Source: Neckera pumila (taxonomy: Eukaryota; Streptophyta; Bryopsida; Hypnales; Neckeraceae). From it: a DNA stretch of 64,000 nt. Made by a program: the position numbers and the translations under genes. The stretch's first letter is position 1, and each line of letters opens with the position of its first letter. Under the pieces are notes generated by a model. That model saw nothing but the letters and a program-made list of their open reading frames with translations, made no database searches and was not told the origin of the DNA. Of this stretch, positions 24,175 to 36,437 are shown piece by piece. The stretch covers positions 9,798,501-9,862,500 of the forward strand of contig OZ018417.1 of assembly GCA_963969595.1 (NCBI GenBank). Direction: 5' to 3'.

Positions 24175-25093
24175 CCCCTAAAGGACTAGCATGCATTTTT
24201 TGGTTATACAGAAATTTTGGGTAGGTACTTGTGACTAGAGATTTCCATATTTTAGGCTGAAATTTTCATAGAAGGTGGGCGCAAGGAATATCTTTCATAT
24301 GCAATAAATATCATGACATTTGGAAATGTGAGTCAAAAGTTATGGCCTAATATGTTACTTTTTTTGTAATTGGGCAGTCTGGGCAGATAAAAAAAAATAA
24401 CTTTTTTCAGAAACAAAAATTTGAAATTAATTTTCTAGAGTTATAACTACATAAAAAGCTTTGAATCATCCCATTTTGATCAATGAATCAAAAGTTGTGA
24501 TGATTTTTAGTTTACGGGCAGTTATGGATGCTTTACTCTAAAATAATCTTTGAAGTCCTTTGTCTTACTCAATTTTCAATATTTTTTGAAAAAAATAAAA
24601 TCATAGGATGTACATTGTTTATTAAAACATTGAAACCATTGGGATTGGCAAACTCAATTCCATAATTAAATTCTTAACAATTTAGTATTTTGAATCATTC
24701 TCTACTACTATCTACTAACTACTTTTTTCCTATATGTTGTACAATTCTAAATGAAGTGAAATTTTTCAAGCATGTAGCCAACTTATCTAGGAAAAAGAAT
24801 CCAAAAACGCACTACCATTTTGGACATTTTTTCATTGGAAAGTGAGCTTGTGAAGTGCTGCTGCCCTGTTTTTTGCAGGGCCAAAAAAATGGTTTCAGTG
24901 AATTTGAATGCTTATATCTTGCAATCCACACTGTGGAAAATTCTGAAATTTTTACCACATGTTTTCAAGTGAGCATACTACAAGATCCTACGGTTACAAT
25001 TGTCATAAAAAAAAAATTCAAAAATTAGATACTTGTACTAAAAATGGCAATTTTTGAGCGTTTTTGGTGAAATCATACATGGAATTTTAGGGG
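24175..25093 (-). mobile_element. TTAA-type element, subfamily A, full length, inverted
   Basis: TTAA at 24171-24174, then CCCCTAAAGGACTAGCATGC; ends AATTTTAGGGG, then TTAA at 25094-25097. It is 919 bp. Internally it reads as the reverse complement of the other subfamily A copies. No open frame of interest, no transposase signature. Confidence 0.8.
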
Positions 25094-25097
25094 TTAA

Positions 25098-26016
25098 CCC
25101 CTAAAGGACCGAGGCCCTTTTCCTTGCCAAAAAACACTCAAAACTGCCATTTCTATAGCAAAAAGTAAAAAAAATTGAAAAATGTTTTTTTCCCACATCT
25201 CACCGTAGGATCTTACACCTAACTAGTATGAGAGTGTGTGGAAAAAATTTCAGAATTTTTGACCACACAGATTGCAAGATATCTGCGTTTAAAGTGGAAA
25301 AAACAAGCTTTTCAACACATTGTGGGATTAGATTTTTTGACTTTGAACATTTTTGACTTTATTATTTTGCACTACAGAGTTTTGAGCTTTTAATGTTTAT
25401 ACCATAGAATTGAGTTGAGAATCTAACCCAAATAAAAAAGTTCAAATAACTTAATTTTCATTATTAAAAAAATTGTTAAGTAGAAGTAGGTACGAGATAG
25501 AAGGAAAATCTAAAATATTCATATATTTTAGGTGGGATTAAATTGCACTAATCCCAATGGCAAGATTGTTCTAGCAAGTAAACTAAACCATGCAAGAAAA
25601 AAAAATTGAAAAATTTGAAAAATTGTATTCAGGAATGAATCCTACAAGTTATTTTTTTCATAAAGATGCTCTAATTGCCCCCAAAACAAGAATGTCCATA
25701 ACTTTCTCATACAAAGTCCAAATGAAATTAATCAAAGCTTTCTAGATAGGCAAAAATATAATCTATAAGAAAAAAAATACTCAAAAAAAAAAAAAAAAAT
25801 GCAAATTTTTTTGCTGCCCGCCGTCCCCTGTTTTGAGCTTATTTGGTCATAACTTTTGTTCCCGAGCACCAATTGTGAAAAAAATTATATTCCCATGAAG
25901 CTAATCAGATTTTCTACCTCCAGAAAAAGTTTCAAAAAATCATAAGAAAATTTCAGCCTGTAGGTACCTGCCCGAAAACGCATTTGTCCCCCGAAGGGAC
26001 AATGGTCCTTTAGGGA
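25098..26016 (+). mobile_element. TTAA-type element, subfamily B, full length
   Basis: Begins CCCCTAAAGGACCGAGG right after the TTAA shared with the neighbouring subfamily A copy and ends CCTTTAGGGA before TTAA (26017-26020). It is 919 bp, the same length as its subfamily A neighbour. A poly(A) run lies near 25787-25799. Non-coding. Confidence 0.8.
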
Positions 26017-26307
26017 TTAACTACAACATGATCCAAGAGCACCAAACTCTAATACTGCAGCCGAGTGTTCCACGATCACATTTCTACTAGTGCTAGAGTA
26101 GTGATTCCATGAAACACTTGTAGTATTTATTGTGTTTATTTTTCAATAGTATTTTAAAGTTAGAAATTTCAACTTTTTAAAATAAAATAAAAAAAGTCAA
26201 TTTTTAGACCTCTAATGAGCATATGAGAAATTCTCAGCCTTCTAGAGGGCCACTCCAAAGTGACCAAATTAGTCTATTAATTGCTTGGAAATTAGTAGGG
26301 GCATATA

Positions 26308-26545
26308 AGGTGGGTACACCCAAATGCGCCACTGACTTTAAACCGCCATCTATATTCTCTGTACATCTCCAAAATCAATTTGTACCTATGTGGAAGAAAC
26401 GCTTTTAGAACCAAACTTTGTTCCTTAGTAACTTTTGCATACAGTATTCAAATGCTATGTTCTTTGGTGCGTTGGAACCTCCTTTCACTTGCCAACAAGA
26501 AAATATGAAAATCTGACCAGCCTAATAACAGTAACTAGGCACAAG
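26308..26545. mobile_element. AAGGTGGG MITE, copy 3, right end lost
   Basis: Starts AGGTGGGTACACCCAAATGC after TA. Interior AACTTTTGCATACAGTATTC and TTCTTTGGTGCGTTGGAACC matches copies 1 and 2. The right terminus is missing where the foldback element begins at 26550. Confidence 0.6.
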
Positions 26546-26549
26546 CAGT

Positions 26550-27053
26550 GCATATGGGATATGTAAATTAGGATTACATGGGAACTCAACCGCTCATAGT
26601 TAAGCCAAATGCAGGAATTGTGGTAAAAGCCAAATTTCAAAACTCATTTAGGTATAGTAAAATAATTATTATGAAAAAACTTTGAACTAAATTTTTTTTG
26701 GATAATTAAGCTAACTTTTATCTCCAAAAATCCATTTGAGGTTTTGAGACTCTAACTAAAGTTATAGACAAAATTCTGAAAGGGGTTGGATGGGACATTT
26801 TTCTTGACATTTTCAAACACCTTCTCTGAATTTTGTTCATAACTTTTAGTTAAAGGCTGTAAACCTCAAACCAATTTTTGGAGATAAAATTTAGCTTAGC
26901 TCCTCAACTTTCTTTAGTTCAATTTTATGTCAAAATAATTATTCTACTATGCCTAAATGAGGTCTGAAATTCAACTTTTAACACAATTTTTGTATTTGAC
27001 TTAACTATAAATTATTGAGCTCTTATTAAGCGTAATTTACATATCTAATATGG
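26550..27053. mobile_element. 0.5-kb foldback element, copy 1
   Basis: Two arms of about 230-250 bp are inverted copies. The left arm passes through GGATATGTAAATTA, CATAGTTAAGCCAAAT, ATTTAGGTATAGTA and TTTTATCTCCAAAAAT. Each has its reverse complement in the right arm in the opposite order. Arms differ by scattered substitutions and small indels. Non-coding; a transcript would make a long imperfect hairpin. Confidence 0.8.
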
Positions 27054-27267
27054 ATTGTGTTCACTACTACTATTCAATTTGTATAAAGTGCTTCTTTTTT
27101 CATTCTCAATCTTTCCAAATATCCATGAAATAAGTGTTTCACATTGCCATATAAAAAAATTTAAAGGTAGATGGTCAATGGAATATTTTGGACATTTCTT
27201 GGTTTTCCACAATTTATTTATTATGCAAGGTGCATCTGAGTTTAAGTTATTTTAAAATCAAGGTTAA

Positions 27268-28185
27268 TCCCTAAAATTCCCTAACTATGTTTTCATCGAA
27301 ATGCTCAAAAATTGCCATTTTTAAAACCGGTACCAATTTTTTTTTTTGACACACATAACCATAGGGTCTTGTAGTATGCTCACTTGAGAACATGTGGTAA
27401 AAATTTCAGAAATTTCCATTGCGTGGATTGCAAGATGTAAGCATTCAAATTCACTGAAATCAATTTTTTGGCTTTGCAAAAAACAAGGTAGTTGCACTTC
27501 ACAAGCTCACTTTTCTATGAAATATGTCCAAAATGGTGGTGCTTCTTTCCTAGACAAGTTGTCCTCATGCTTAAAAAAATTTCACATCATTTAGAATTGT
27601 ACAACATATAGGAAAAAAATAATAAGTAGACAATAGTAGAGAATGATTCAAAATACAAAATTGTTAAGAATTTAATTATGGAATTGAAAAATGCCAATCC
27701 AAATGGTTACACAATGTGTTAATAAACAATCTACATGACTACATTCTATGATTTTATTTTTTTCACAAAATTATATTGAAAATTGAGTAAGATAAAGGAC
27801 TTCAAGGTTTATTTTAGAGTAAAGAATCCATGACTGCCAGCACACAAATAATCCTCATAACTTTGGAGTCATTAATAAAAATACACACACACACGCACAC
27901 ACACACAGATATATATATATAAACATACGTCTTAAAAATCAATTTCAAATTTTTGTTTATAAATTTTTTTTTAAACTGCCCGGACTGCCCATTTACCAAA
28001 AAAATAACATATTAGGCCATAAATTTTGATTTATATTTTCAAATGTCATGAAATTTAGTATATATGAAAGACATCCTCGTCTTCACCTTCTATTAAAATT
28101 TGGGCCAAAAATATAGAAATCTCTAGTCACACATATCTGCCCAAGTTTTGTATACAACCAAAAATGCATGTTGGTCCTTTAGGGG
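27268..28185 (+). mobile_element. TTAA-type element, subfamily A, full length
   Basis: TTAA at 27264-27267, start TCCCTAAAATTCCC, end CCTTTAGGGG, TTAA at 28186-28189; 918 bp. A CA/TA microsatellite has expanded inside it at 27881-27921. Its sequence runs parallel to the copies at 29893 and (inverted) at 53026. Confidence 0.8.
27881..27921. repeat. (CA)n(TA)n compound microsatellite
   Basis: ACACACAC with one G, changing to ATATATAT. It lies inside the TTAA-type copy at 27268. Confidence 0.9.
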
Positions 28186-28189
28186 TTAA

Positions 28190-29888
28190 GGTGAATTAGA
28201 ATACCTTAACCTTGATTATTAAACACTTGTACTTCGAATGGGTGATAGTCATCTGACAAATCAACAAAAACCGAGTGAATGTAGGGGGAAAAAATTTCCT
28301 AAGCAAAATAAAATAAAACTTGGAGGCCCTCCGGGAGGGCTGTAGAGTGGCCCTCCAAGAGGCCTCAGATTTTTTGTAATGGGTTATACCCTAGATCTAG
28401 CCTAGAATAATTTTCAGGAAATTAAAAAAGTAAAAATCTCAAGAATTTCAAATCTCAAATCTCAAGAAATGGATACAATGATACTTAAATCATTAACAAA
28501 TAGAAAAATTAAAACTAAGACTAAAACTAAAAATTGGATTTTTGCCATTTAAAAAAAACTTGGATTTGAGATTCCATCGAAGAAATGGAGACCAACTATT
28601 TTTGATATCCAAAGTTTACATGCTGCAAAGTAATTTTCTTTTCAAGTAGCTTGAGGTGACCATATTTACTGTTTTTAGATATACCTTTTACAATCACTTT
28701 ATGTCAAAAGTAGGAACACGGTCCTTGAAATTCACCTTGAAATCAATAATTTGGGATATTGCAAAGTTAAAAAATATATTAAAATTTTAGTTTTGATAAA
28801 TTAGCAATATTAAACTTTAAATATATTTTTGAAACTAAAAAAATAATCAGTTCAACACAAAAGGTACCATGCATCTTCCTTTCAAATTTCAAATCCATCA
28901 TTTCTATAATTCAAAAGTAATAGTACCATACGTATAAGTCAATTTCGTAAAAAACTCGGAAAATTTTGGAAGATGTCGAAATTTAAAAATTTATTTCAAC
29001 TATTTCTAAAAATGTGAAATAATTGTTTTTTAAGAAAAATTAGAAAAAGCAACACATTTACACATGAGTAGAAAGAATCAATCCAAAATTAGGAGCATCC
29101 TCATAAAGTGCCAAAAACAAAAAATTTCATGTCTCCTTGCCGAATTGTTGAATTGCTAAAACTAAACTATTTCGGCAGGACAGTGCCGAAACTGCCTTGC
29201 ACGGTAGAAGACATGAGGGATGTGAAACCTTGTGGTCAACACCAAAATAGTATAAGTGTCTCGCTAATGGAATCATCAAAAGTAAAAAAAAAGATTAAAA
29301 TAGGAACTTTACTGTAGACCTGTAGCCTCAAGGGAGTGGAAACTTGGGTGGTGTATAATGTCATGAGAATGTTGTAAGTTTGTGCCAAATTCTTAAATTT
29401 TAAATTAAATTGATTTTTAAAAGAAAGAAGAGCTTTAGGCTAGTGTGGATTTTCTTAAAATTTTCTTTTAACAAGTGTTTGAGTTAACTTTTAATTCTAC
29501 TGATCTTTACGAGTTCCCTGCCCGTCCCCTCCTCACTGACCGAGTGACCGTAATCTGTAATTATTTTCCTTTCTTTTCTTTTCTCTAAGCCTCCGTTACT
29601 GTATAATGCTTCCACTCGCGTCAAAGAAAGAAACAGGACAAAACTGCGAAGCAAAAGGAGAGTCATGCCGAAATGGTTGCAACTCTTTTGCACGCTAAGA
29701 AAGGAAAGAGCCTCCTCCTAGCACACTTTCCACCTCGCTTGTGGTCACGAAAGGAAAGTCAGACAAGAGACAAATCTAGGAATAGGACTTCGAACAGTGG
29801 CATTCAGACTACAGCACCGACCTTCAGTTGTGAGCTTGCCTTCATCAGCTTCATCCATCCGTCACAAGCGCTACGAAGTCAAGTCAAG
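28190..29888. other. AT-rich DNA passing into GC-richer single-copy sequence
   Basis: Up to about 29480 AT-rich, with a GGAGGCCCTC...GAGGGCCAC fragment at 28320-28365. From 29490 GC content rises. Frames at 29484-29693 (-) and 29673-29987 (+) lack recognisable domains, and the latter runs into the TTAA element. Confidence 0.4.
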
Positions 29889-29892
29889 TTAA

Positions 29893-30816
29893 CCCCTAAA
29901 GTTTCACGACTATGTAATCACCAAAAACGCTCCAAAACTGCCATTTCTAATACAACTACCAAATTTTTGGAAAAAAACAATTTTTGACACATGTAACCGT
30001 AGGATCTTGTAGTATGATATTTTGAAAACATGTGGTAAAAATTTCAGAAAATTCCACCGTGTGGATCATAAGATATAAGCATTCAAAGTCTTGAAAACCA
30101 TTTTTTCAATCCTGCGAAAAATCGGACAGCTGCACTTTGCAAGCTCACTTTTCAATGAAAAAATGCCAATAAAGGTGGTGCTTCTTTAAATTCAGTTTCC
30201 TAAACAAGTTGTCTATATGCATGAAAAATTTCACATCAATTGGAATTGTACAACATATAGGAAAAAAATAGCAAGTAGAAAGAAGTAGAAAATGACTCAA
30301 AATACTAAATTGTTAAAAATTTAATCATGGAATTTAAAAATGACAATCCCAACGGTCGTAATGTATTAATAATCAATCTACATCCTAAGATTTTATTTTT
30401 TTCCAAAAATATTGAAAATTGAGTTAAATAATCGACTTTAAAGTTTTTTTTAGAGTAGAGAATCCATAACTGCCCGCAATTCAAAAACCCTCATAGCTTT
30501 TGACTCATTGATTGAAATGGAGTGACTCAAAGCTTTTTAAGTATATATAAATCTAGAGAACCAATTTCAAAAAAAAAATTCCGGAAAAAATGATTTTTTC
30601 TGATCTGCCCAAACTGCCCGGTTACGAAAAAAAGTAACATATCAGGTTACAACTTTTGACTCGTATTTCGAAATGTCATGAAACTTGGTACACATGAAGA
30701 TATTCCTCGCCCCCACCTTCTATTAAAATTTCAGCCTCAAATATGGATATCTCTAGTCACACGTACCTGCCCAAAATTTCTATACAACCAAAAAACGCAT
30801 GTTGGTCCTTTAGGGG
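29893..30816 (+). mobile_element. TTAA-type element, subfamily A, full length, in GC-richer DNA
   Basis: TTAA at 29889-29892, start CCCCTAAAGTTTCACG, end CCTTTAGGGG, TTAA at 30817-30820; 924 bp. The flanks on both sides are GC-richer single-copy sequence, so the AT-rich element borders are very sharp. This is the clearest example of a single insertion in the window. Confidence 0.85.
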
Positions 30817-30820
30817 TTAA

Positions 30821-33610
30821 GTTAAACCTGCTCTCACAAATTTCACCACCACTCGGCACTAATCTTCAGTTTCGAATCTCCAGGTTATGTTAATTTACAA
30901 TGGCTGCTACAGTTTTCATTCCAGCGGTCAAATCCATTATGCACCATCGTACACGAACTGGCTTAACCTAACGGCAACACGACTGGTCACGACTGGTCAC
31001 TTTGATAGTTTTAGTTTCCCTATGTAATCTTGCTCCACCCCTGTCGTACATAATTGTCTTGTATTTTATCACTCTGCTGTGAAAGTTCGTTCAGTTGGTT
31101 ACTAGAAAATAATACGGAGTATCCATCATGCATTATCTCTGACTTCCAAAAATTACAGCCAAAAGTGTCCTCGGGCCGCGAGCTCACTCTCCAGAAGCGA
31201 AAACGTTTGATTGGCTCGTTTTCGGTGTTCATATTTCAAGCTTCACACATGCCTAGAAAACCTTGTCAAAGGTCCCCAGATTTGCAGGGGAATATGTCCT
31301 ATCTGAGTGAGATCTGAGGCGAGAATAGTAGAATGATGAGAGCCCCTTTGAGTCCTAAAGCTCAGGCAATGGCAGAGGGAGCGCGGAGTCAGGTATTTTG
31401 ATTTCCTTATTATTTGGCTGGTTTTGGGAATACTTGCCTTATACAGTGAGTTCGTCTCGATTATTGGAAGTGGAGCTTGTCCTGCTCTGGGCCTACAGGC
31501 ATGCCAGGGAACCTTTATCCCAATCAGACAGAAAAAGGAAGAAAGTGCATGCGCTTAACATACTAACGTTTCTGAAATCCATGCACGAAGTGCGTGATGA
31601 ATGAGGACAAGTGCGCTTGTCTGTGATGAGCCAAGTTACACTGATTTGTCCTAATTAGCGTCCACCTTGAAAATTAACGTCACCAGAAATCTTTATTTTC
31701 GTGTAAATTGGTACAATTCGATATTATTTCAAATTTTCAACTTGCATTATGTCGAAACAGTGTGAATTTGCTATATTTGCACAAAATCAGTGCAGTGAAC
31801 ACCCCCCTGTTGCAGGCGCTACCTCGAACTGTGCATGCATCGACAACCCTCATCACTGCCGCCATAGCATCCAATAACCCCGCCCATTGCGAATCTATCC
31901 CCTCATCACGGAGTGTCTGGAATCAAACAAACTACCAAACAATGAAACCAACAATCAGTGGCGTGCGATCGAAGTAATCATGCACAGAACAGAACGTGCC
32001 ATTTGAGGTACCATTTGGCCATTTGGGGTTTGCGGGCTGGACTTTTACGGATCCATCCATTGTTGTTTCGTCTTTGGTTCTCACTCACTGTCTCGGAAAG
32101 ATTCGATGCTCTCGGGGGCAGGCACTCAGGCAGTCCTTCACTGTTGCTAGCAAGAGCTCCCTGCCGGCCTAAAACGGCAGTGGCGTGGCGCTTTTTATAG
32201 CACCGTCTTTCCTATTCGGCTTCCACAAGGTCGCATTTCACAAAGGTGGGCCGTGGGCGTCATGATCGGGTCCGTGATACTAATCAGGGAATTCGTAATG
32301 CTGGATTACCCTGTTGCCGACCCCTACTTAAATTACAAGGTTCTATGGAGTATGGAATCCTCGTCATAGTACTACTATAAGCTTAGTATTCATCTAAAGT
32401 GGCAAAAACCGGTCGTTCATGCGCGTTGCTCTCCAGTTTTTTTTGGTTTTTTAAACACAAAAGAAACAGAGTTCAATTGCAAAAATAGGAGTTGCACTCA
32501 GGTTTCATATCGTGACAATGTGACATGTTTCTATATCCCTTCCCTGATTTCTGAACGCAGTCATGCAACTCCCCCATTTCAGCATTTCTGTTGTTTAGGC
32601 TCCGAAGAATGCGTCTTTCACGGCTTGACAATTTGACATGCAACTTCCGTTGTGAACTGTCCGGGAAGGGACTATTTCCGGACCTGCCGGATGGAGTCTG
32701 GTGCTGGTCTGCTCAGTGTGTTTTCGATGCACGATTTTTCGCTATTTGGCTACAGGCAAAAGTCTTTGGCTATTTTTCGTAAAGGAAATTTTTCATTTTT
32801 GGGGGTCAAAATAGTCAAATTACTGTTGCATTTGAAGATCAGCAACTAAATTTTACCGAGGTATCACCTAGTATTGATATAGATATCATCAAGTATCACC
32901 TAAGTATCACATGAGTATTGAAGAAATGGCTAGCTACTTTTCCAAAATTTTGAAAAAAAAAACATTGGTGTTGTTGGAGGCTTGCACAAACTTATATATG
33001 TTACAAAATTTCACCTCTTTTCTAAATCCTTAAAGTGAAACTTGTTAGATGTTAAACGTTACTACTTCTATTTTGGATTAACCTATTTCCAATACTTTAA
33101 AAACTCATAATCTATTTATGCACCATCAAAAGAATGGCTAAAGAAACATAGGCTAAGAAAATCTAGAATCTCCATCTAACTTCTAGCAAGATCCAACAAC
33201 AGTTTGATACCTTAATAATAGAGACTATGTTGTTATTTAGACAATTTTAGATTTTTAGGTGCAACTATGTTAGCTATATACCTAAAAGAAATTGAAGTAA
33301 AATATGCAATATTTTATCCCTCTAAGCACTCCAATGTCCACACTTTGGATGATGGAAGAGTGCTTTAGACCAATGTTTTGTCCACATACCTTCTCATCCA
33401 TCTAATGTAAATTAATCACCAATCTTTAAAAGGTGAATTTTATTTATTATCAATTGGATCATTTGAATGAAATTGACATAAATGATGTATTTGTACAAAG
33501 ATTTATGCAAAAATCTTGGAAAAGGATTGAGGCATTAGGAAGTTAACCTTTAATCCCTAAGCATTCCAACATCTAATTTTTGGATGATGAACAAGTTGAA
33601 ACTCAAGCAT
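30821..33610. other. GC-richer single-copy segment, then AT-rich DNA; no recognised gene
   Basis: Several frames of 60-89 codons at 31020-32849 have no family resemblance. ACGACTGGTC is tandemly duplicated near 30980. Sequence turns AT-rich near 32780. Confidence 0.4.
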
Positions 33611-33784
33611 TAGAGAAAATCATAAAATTTACAGACCTCCAGAGGGCTGTTCCACAGCTCTTTGAAGTACCCTAAAAGTTGATTTTTTGGGGCTGGAAAT
33701 TTCATTCTCCCCCTATTTCCTCGCAGCTAAAATTGTAGTGATAGTGGAGTAGGAATTGAGCTTTACAATTTAAAAATTTATTAA

Positions 33785-33836
33785 ACAACAACAACAACAA
33801 CAACAACAACGACGACAACAACAACAACAACAACAA
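33785..33836. repeat. (CAA)n microsatellite
   Basis: About 17 CAA units, interrupted once by GACGAC. Confidence 0.95.
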
Positions 33837-34079
33837 TTTCATCTTCATTACTGCTTGGAGGATATTCATCCTAATTTATAGAGATACTTTATCAAGTTCT
33901 TGTCCTATCTAATGGTTGGATTTGGTGTTAGTAGAATACATATTTTTCTAAAATTGAAATGTGGAAGTATGTCAAGTGGTTGACCAAGCCAAACTGTCAT
34001 TGACTCTAGTTCAAAACTAGATATGCAAAAATGAAGTTATAGATTAAAGAGCACAAAAAATTCAAAAAATTACCTTGGA

Positions 34080-35415
34080 CAATCTTATTTTTCGGGCAAT
34101 TAGAGCATCTTTTTGAAAAATTAACTTGTAGGACTCATTTCTGAATGCAATTTTCACAATTTTTCAAAAAAAAAAATTGTTTAATAAGGGGGTCGTTGCA
34201 AGAAACACTTGTCCTTTTGGGTGTCCCCTTGGCCTTGGACACATACATTTTTGCTCATAACTTTTGCGTTGTAAGTCCTTTCTTCATGAAATTTGAAATG
34301 AAGGTATATGTGGTAGTTTCAGACATTATATAATTTTTTGCAATTTTTAAGAATTAGTTTATCATTTTAAAATTGCCCCCAATTGGATGTCTACTTTGGC
34401 CATTTTGGAGGTTTTTAGTACTATTTCCAATTCAAAAATGAAAATTTGAAGGTGAAAATTGATAAGCAATGATTTCTAGTTTTCTACTAAAGTTACACAA
34501 GCCTACAAAGAAATTTTTCAAAAATATTAAAGTGTCCACCTTCCACATATGCTCAAAGTGTACTACCTTTGTGCATGTGCAGATAACACAATTTTTTTTT
34601 CCCGAAAGTGAAAATGGTTGAGAAGAAGCACCTTCAAGTTAGGAAACATGTACTTTTTTTTTTAATTTTTTGATTTTTTTTACTATTTTCTAAAAATAAA
34701 ATCCCAAACTATGTCTTTTCTTGCATTTTCCATCACCGTTAGAATGTGCATAACTTTTAGAGATAATTTTTTTTAGGTCTGAATTTTCACATACTTACTA
34801 TTTTGAATGCTTTATAAATTATCCATATTTTACTTTATTTAAAAAAAAATTATTCCAAAAGTCACAATACTCTAGTACTAAGGCCATTTTGAGCCAAAAC
34901 CGGCAAGTGTTTCTTGCAACTACCCAAGGCTAAGTTTGTTTGCTAAAACAATCTCATCAAAATTATGGTGTTTTAATCCTATCTTAGAGCTATTGACAAT
35001 TTAGTTTTTCTTTCAATCTTGGATCTACTTCTACTTAACAATTTTTTAAAGGATGAAAATTGAGTGTCTTTTTTTGGAAATTTTTATCCTAGATTCTCAA
35101 CTCAATTATTGAAAATAAAAAAAATTCAATTCAAAGTCTGTAGTGCAAACTTTTTTACAAATGGTGGTCAAATTCATTCAAACTTTGCAATTCAATGTTC
35201 AAAAAATCAAAATTTTCCAACTTTGAATGCTACTAGCTTGTAATCCGTACGGTCAAACTTTATGAAATTTTTACCACATCATTTGAGATATGTTAAGTAC
35301 AAGATCCTACGGTTAGATTCTAAAAAAATTATCTTTTCTCTTTTTTTAGATGAACACAGTAGAACTAGCAATTTTGAGTTGTTTTTGACAGAGAAATGCC
35401 TTGGGACTTTAGGGG
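34080..35415 (-). mobile_element. TTAA-type element, subfamily B, inverted, split by a nested element
   Basis: Right end GGGACTTTAGGGG with TTAA at 35416-35419. Sequence at 34080-34189 (GCATCTTTTTGAAAAATTAA) continues at 34930 (CTAAGTTTGTTTGCTAAAAC). Together they match the uninterrupted copy at 35420-35990, so 34190-34925 is a later insertion. The far terminus is not visible; a CAA microsatellite lies upstream. Confidence 0.66.
34190..34925. mobile_element. DNA element with GGGTAGTTGCAAG ends and a 4-bp target duplication, nested
   Basis: 736 bp with inverted ends: left GGGTCGTTGCAAGAAACA, right (reverse-complemented) GGGTAGTTGCAAGAAACA. It is flanked by AAGG at 34186-34189 and 34926-34929. 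It sits inside a subfamily B element whose empty-site version is visible at about 35490-35510. Non-coding; the 62-residue frame inside is not a known domain. Confidence 0.8.
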
Positions 35416-35419
35416 TTAA

Positions 35420-35990
35420 AGCATCTTCTTGAAAAAATAACTTGTAGGATTCATTTTTGAATGCAATTTTCACAATTTTTCAAGAAAAATTGTTTGACAA
35501 GGCTAAGTTTTCTTGCTTAAACAATCTCACCATTGGAATCATGGTATTTTAATCCCATCTTAGAGCTATTGACGGTTTAGTTTTTCTTTCAATCTTGGAC
35601 CTACTTCTATTGATTTTTTTTTAAAGAATGAAAAACAAGTGTACTTTTTTTGAAATTTTTTTCATACATTTTCAACTCAATTATTCAACATAAAAAAATT
35701 AAAATTAAAAGTTTGTAGTGCAAATTTTTTTACAAATGGTGGTCAAAGTCATCTGAAATTGCAAGCTAGTGTTCAAATAAATATTTTTTTTCCAATTTTG
35801 AATGCTAATATCTTCTAATCTGTACAGTCAAACTTTTTGAAATTTTTACCACATAATTTGAGACAAGTTCAATACAAGATCCTCTAGTTAAATTCTAATA
35901 TTTTCTTAATTTTTTTTTCTTAGATGAACGCAACAGAATTGACAATTTTGAGTTCTTTTTGACAGAAAAATGGCCTTGGGACTTTAGGGG
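35420..35990 (-). mobile_element. TTAA-type element, subfamily B, truncated
   Basis: Begins right after the TTAA of the preceding copy with GCATCTTCTTGAAAAAATAA, about 350 bp inside the element, and ends GGGACTTTAGGGG before TTGA (35991-35994). It lacks its other terminus. It provides the uninterrupted reference for the nested insertion at 34190. Confidence 0.6.
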
Positions 35991-36217
35991 TTGAGCAAGT
36001 TGGGGGAAGCCTTTTGCTTACACAATCTTAGGAGAGTCCAAGTGATTCTTCAATGAGTTACAAAAGAGATTCTTGGTTATCTACTCATCTCCTTCCACTT
36101 GCTTGCATTCATCTATCGGTCTCCGGCCTCTTTTTTTCACGGACGTGAACAGTGAAACTCAGCTACTAGCCTACTACACCACCCCGCCCCTGCAAGAATG
36201 CACCAGACGGACCTAGT

Positions 36218-36437
36218 CAATGATCAAAAAAACCCGGGAGTTAGTTCAAAGTTAGCCGGTGGAAGAAAACCGGTTGCAATTTGAAAATATCGGCAAGAAA
36301 CCGGTGAAAAAATCTATGAAATTTCTATTTTGAGTAAAAAATAGAGGAAATAACCGGCTTCTATTCTTGAAAAAACGGTTCAATTTGGCAATTGAAGGAA
36401 CCTGGCCGGTAAAACTCAAAAAATTTCCCGAACACTG
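36218..36437. mobile_element. Small hAT-type element with 8-bp target duplication
   Basis: 220 bp. Left end CAATGATCAAAAAAACCCGG; right end reverse-complemented CAGTGTTCGGGAAATTTTTT. Flanks GACCTAGT (36210-36217) and GACCTGGT (36438-36445) form an 8-bp duplication with one mismatch. CCGGTT/AACCGG motifs are repeated inside near both ends, as in Ac/Ds-type subterminal regions. The 78-residue frame over it is incidental. Confidence 0.8.
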
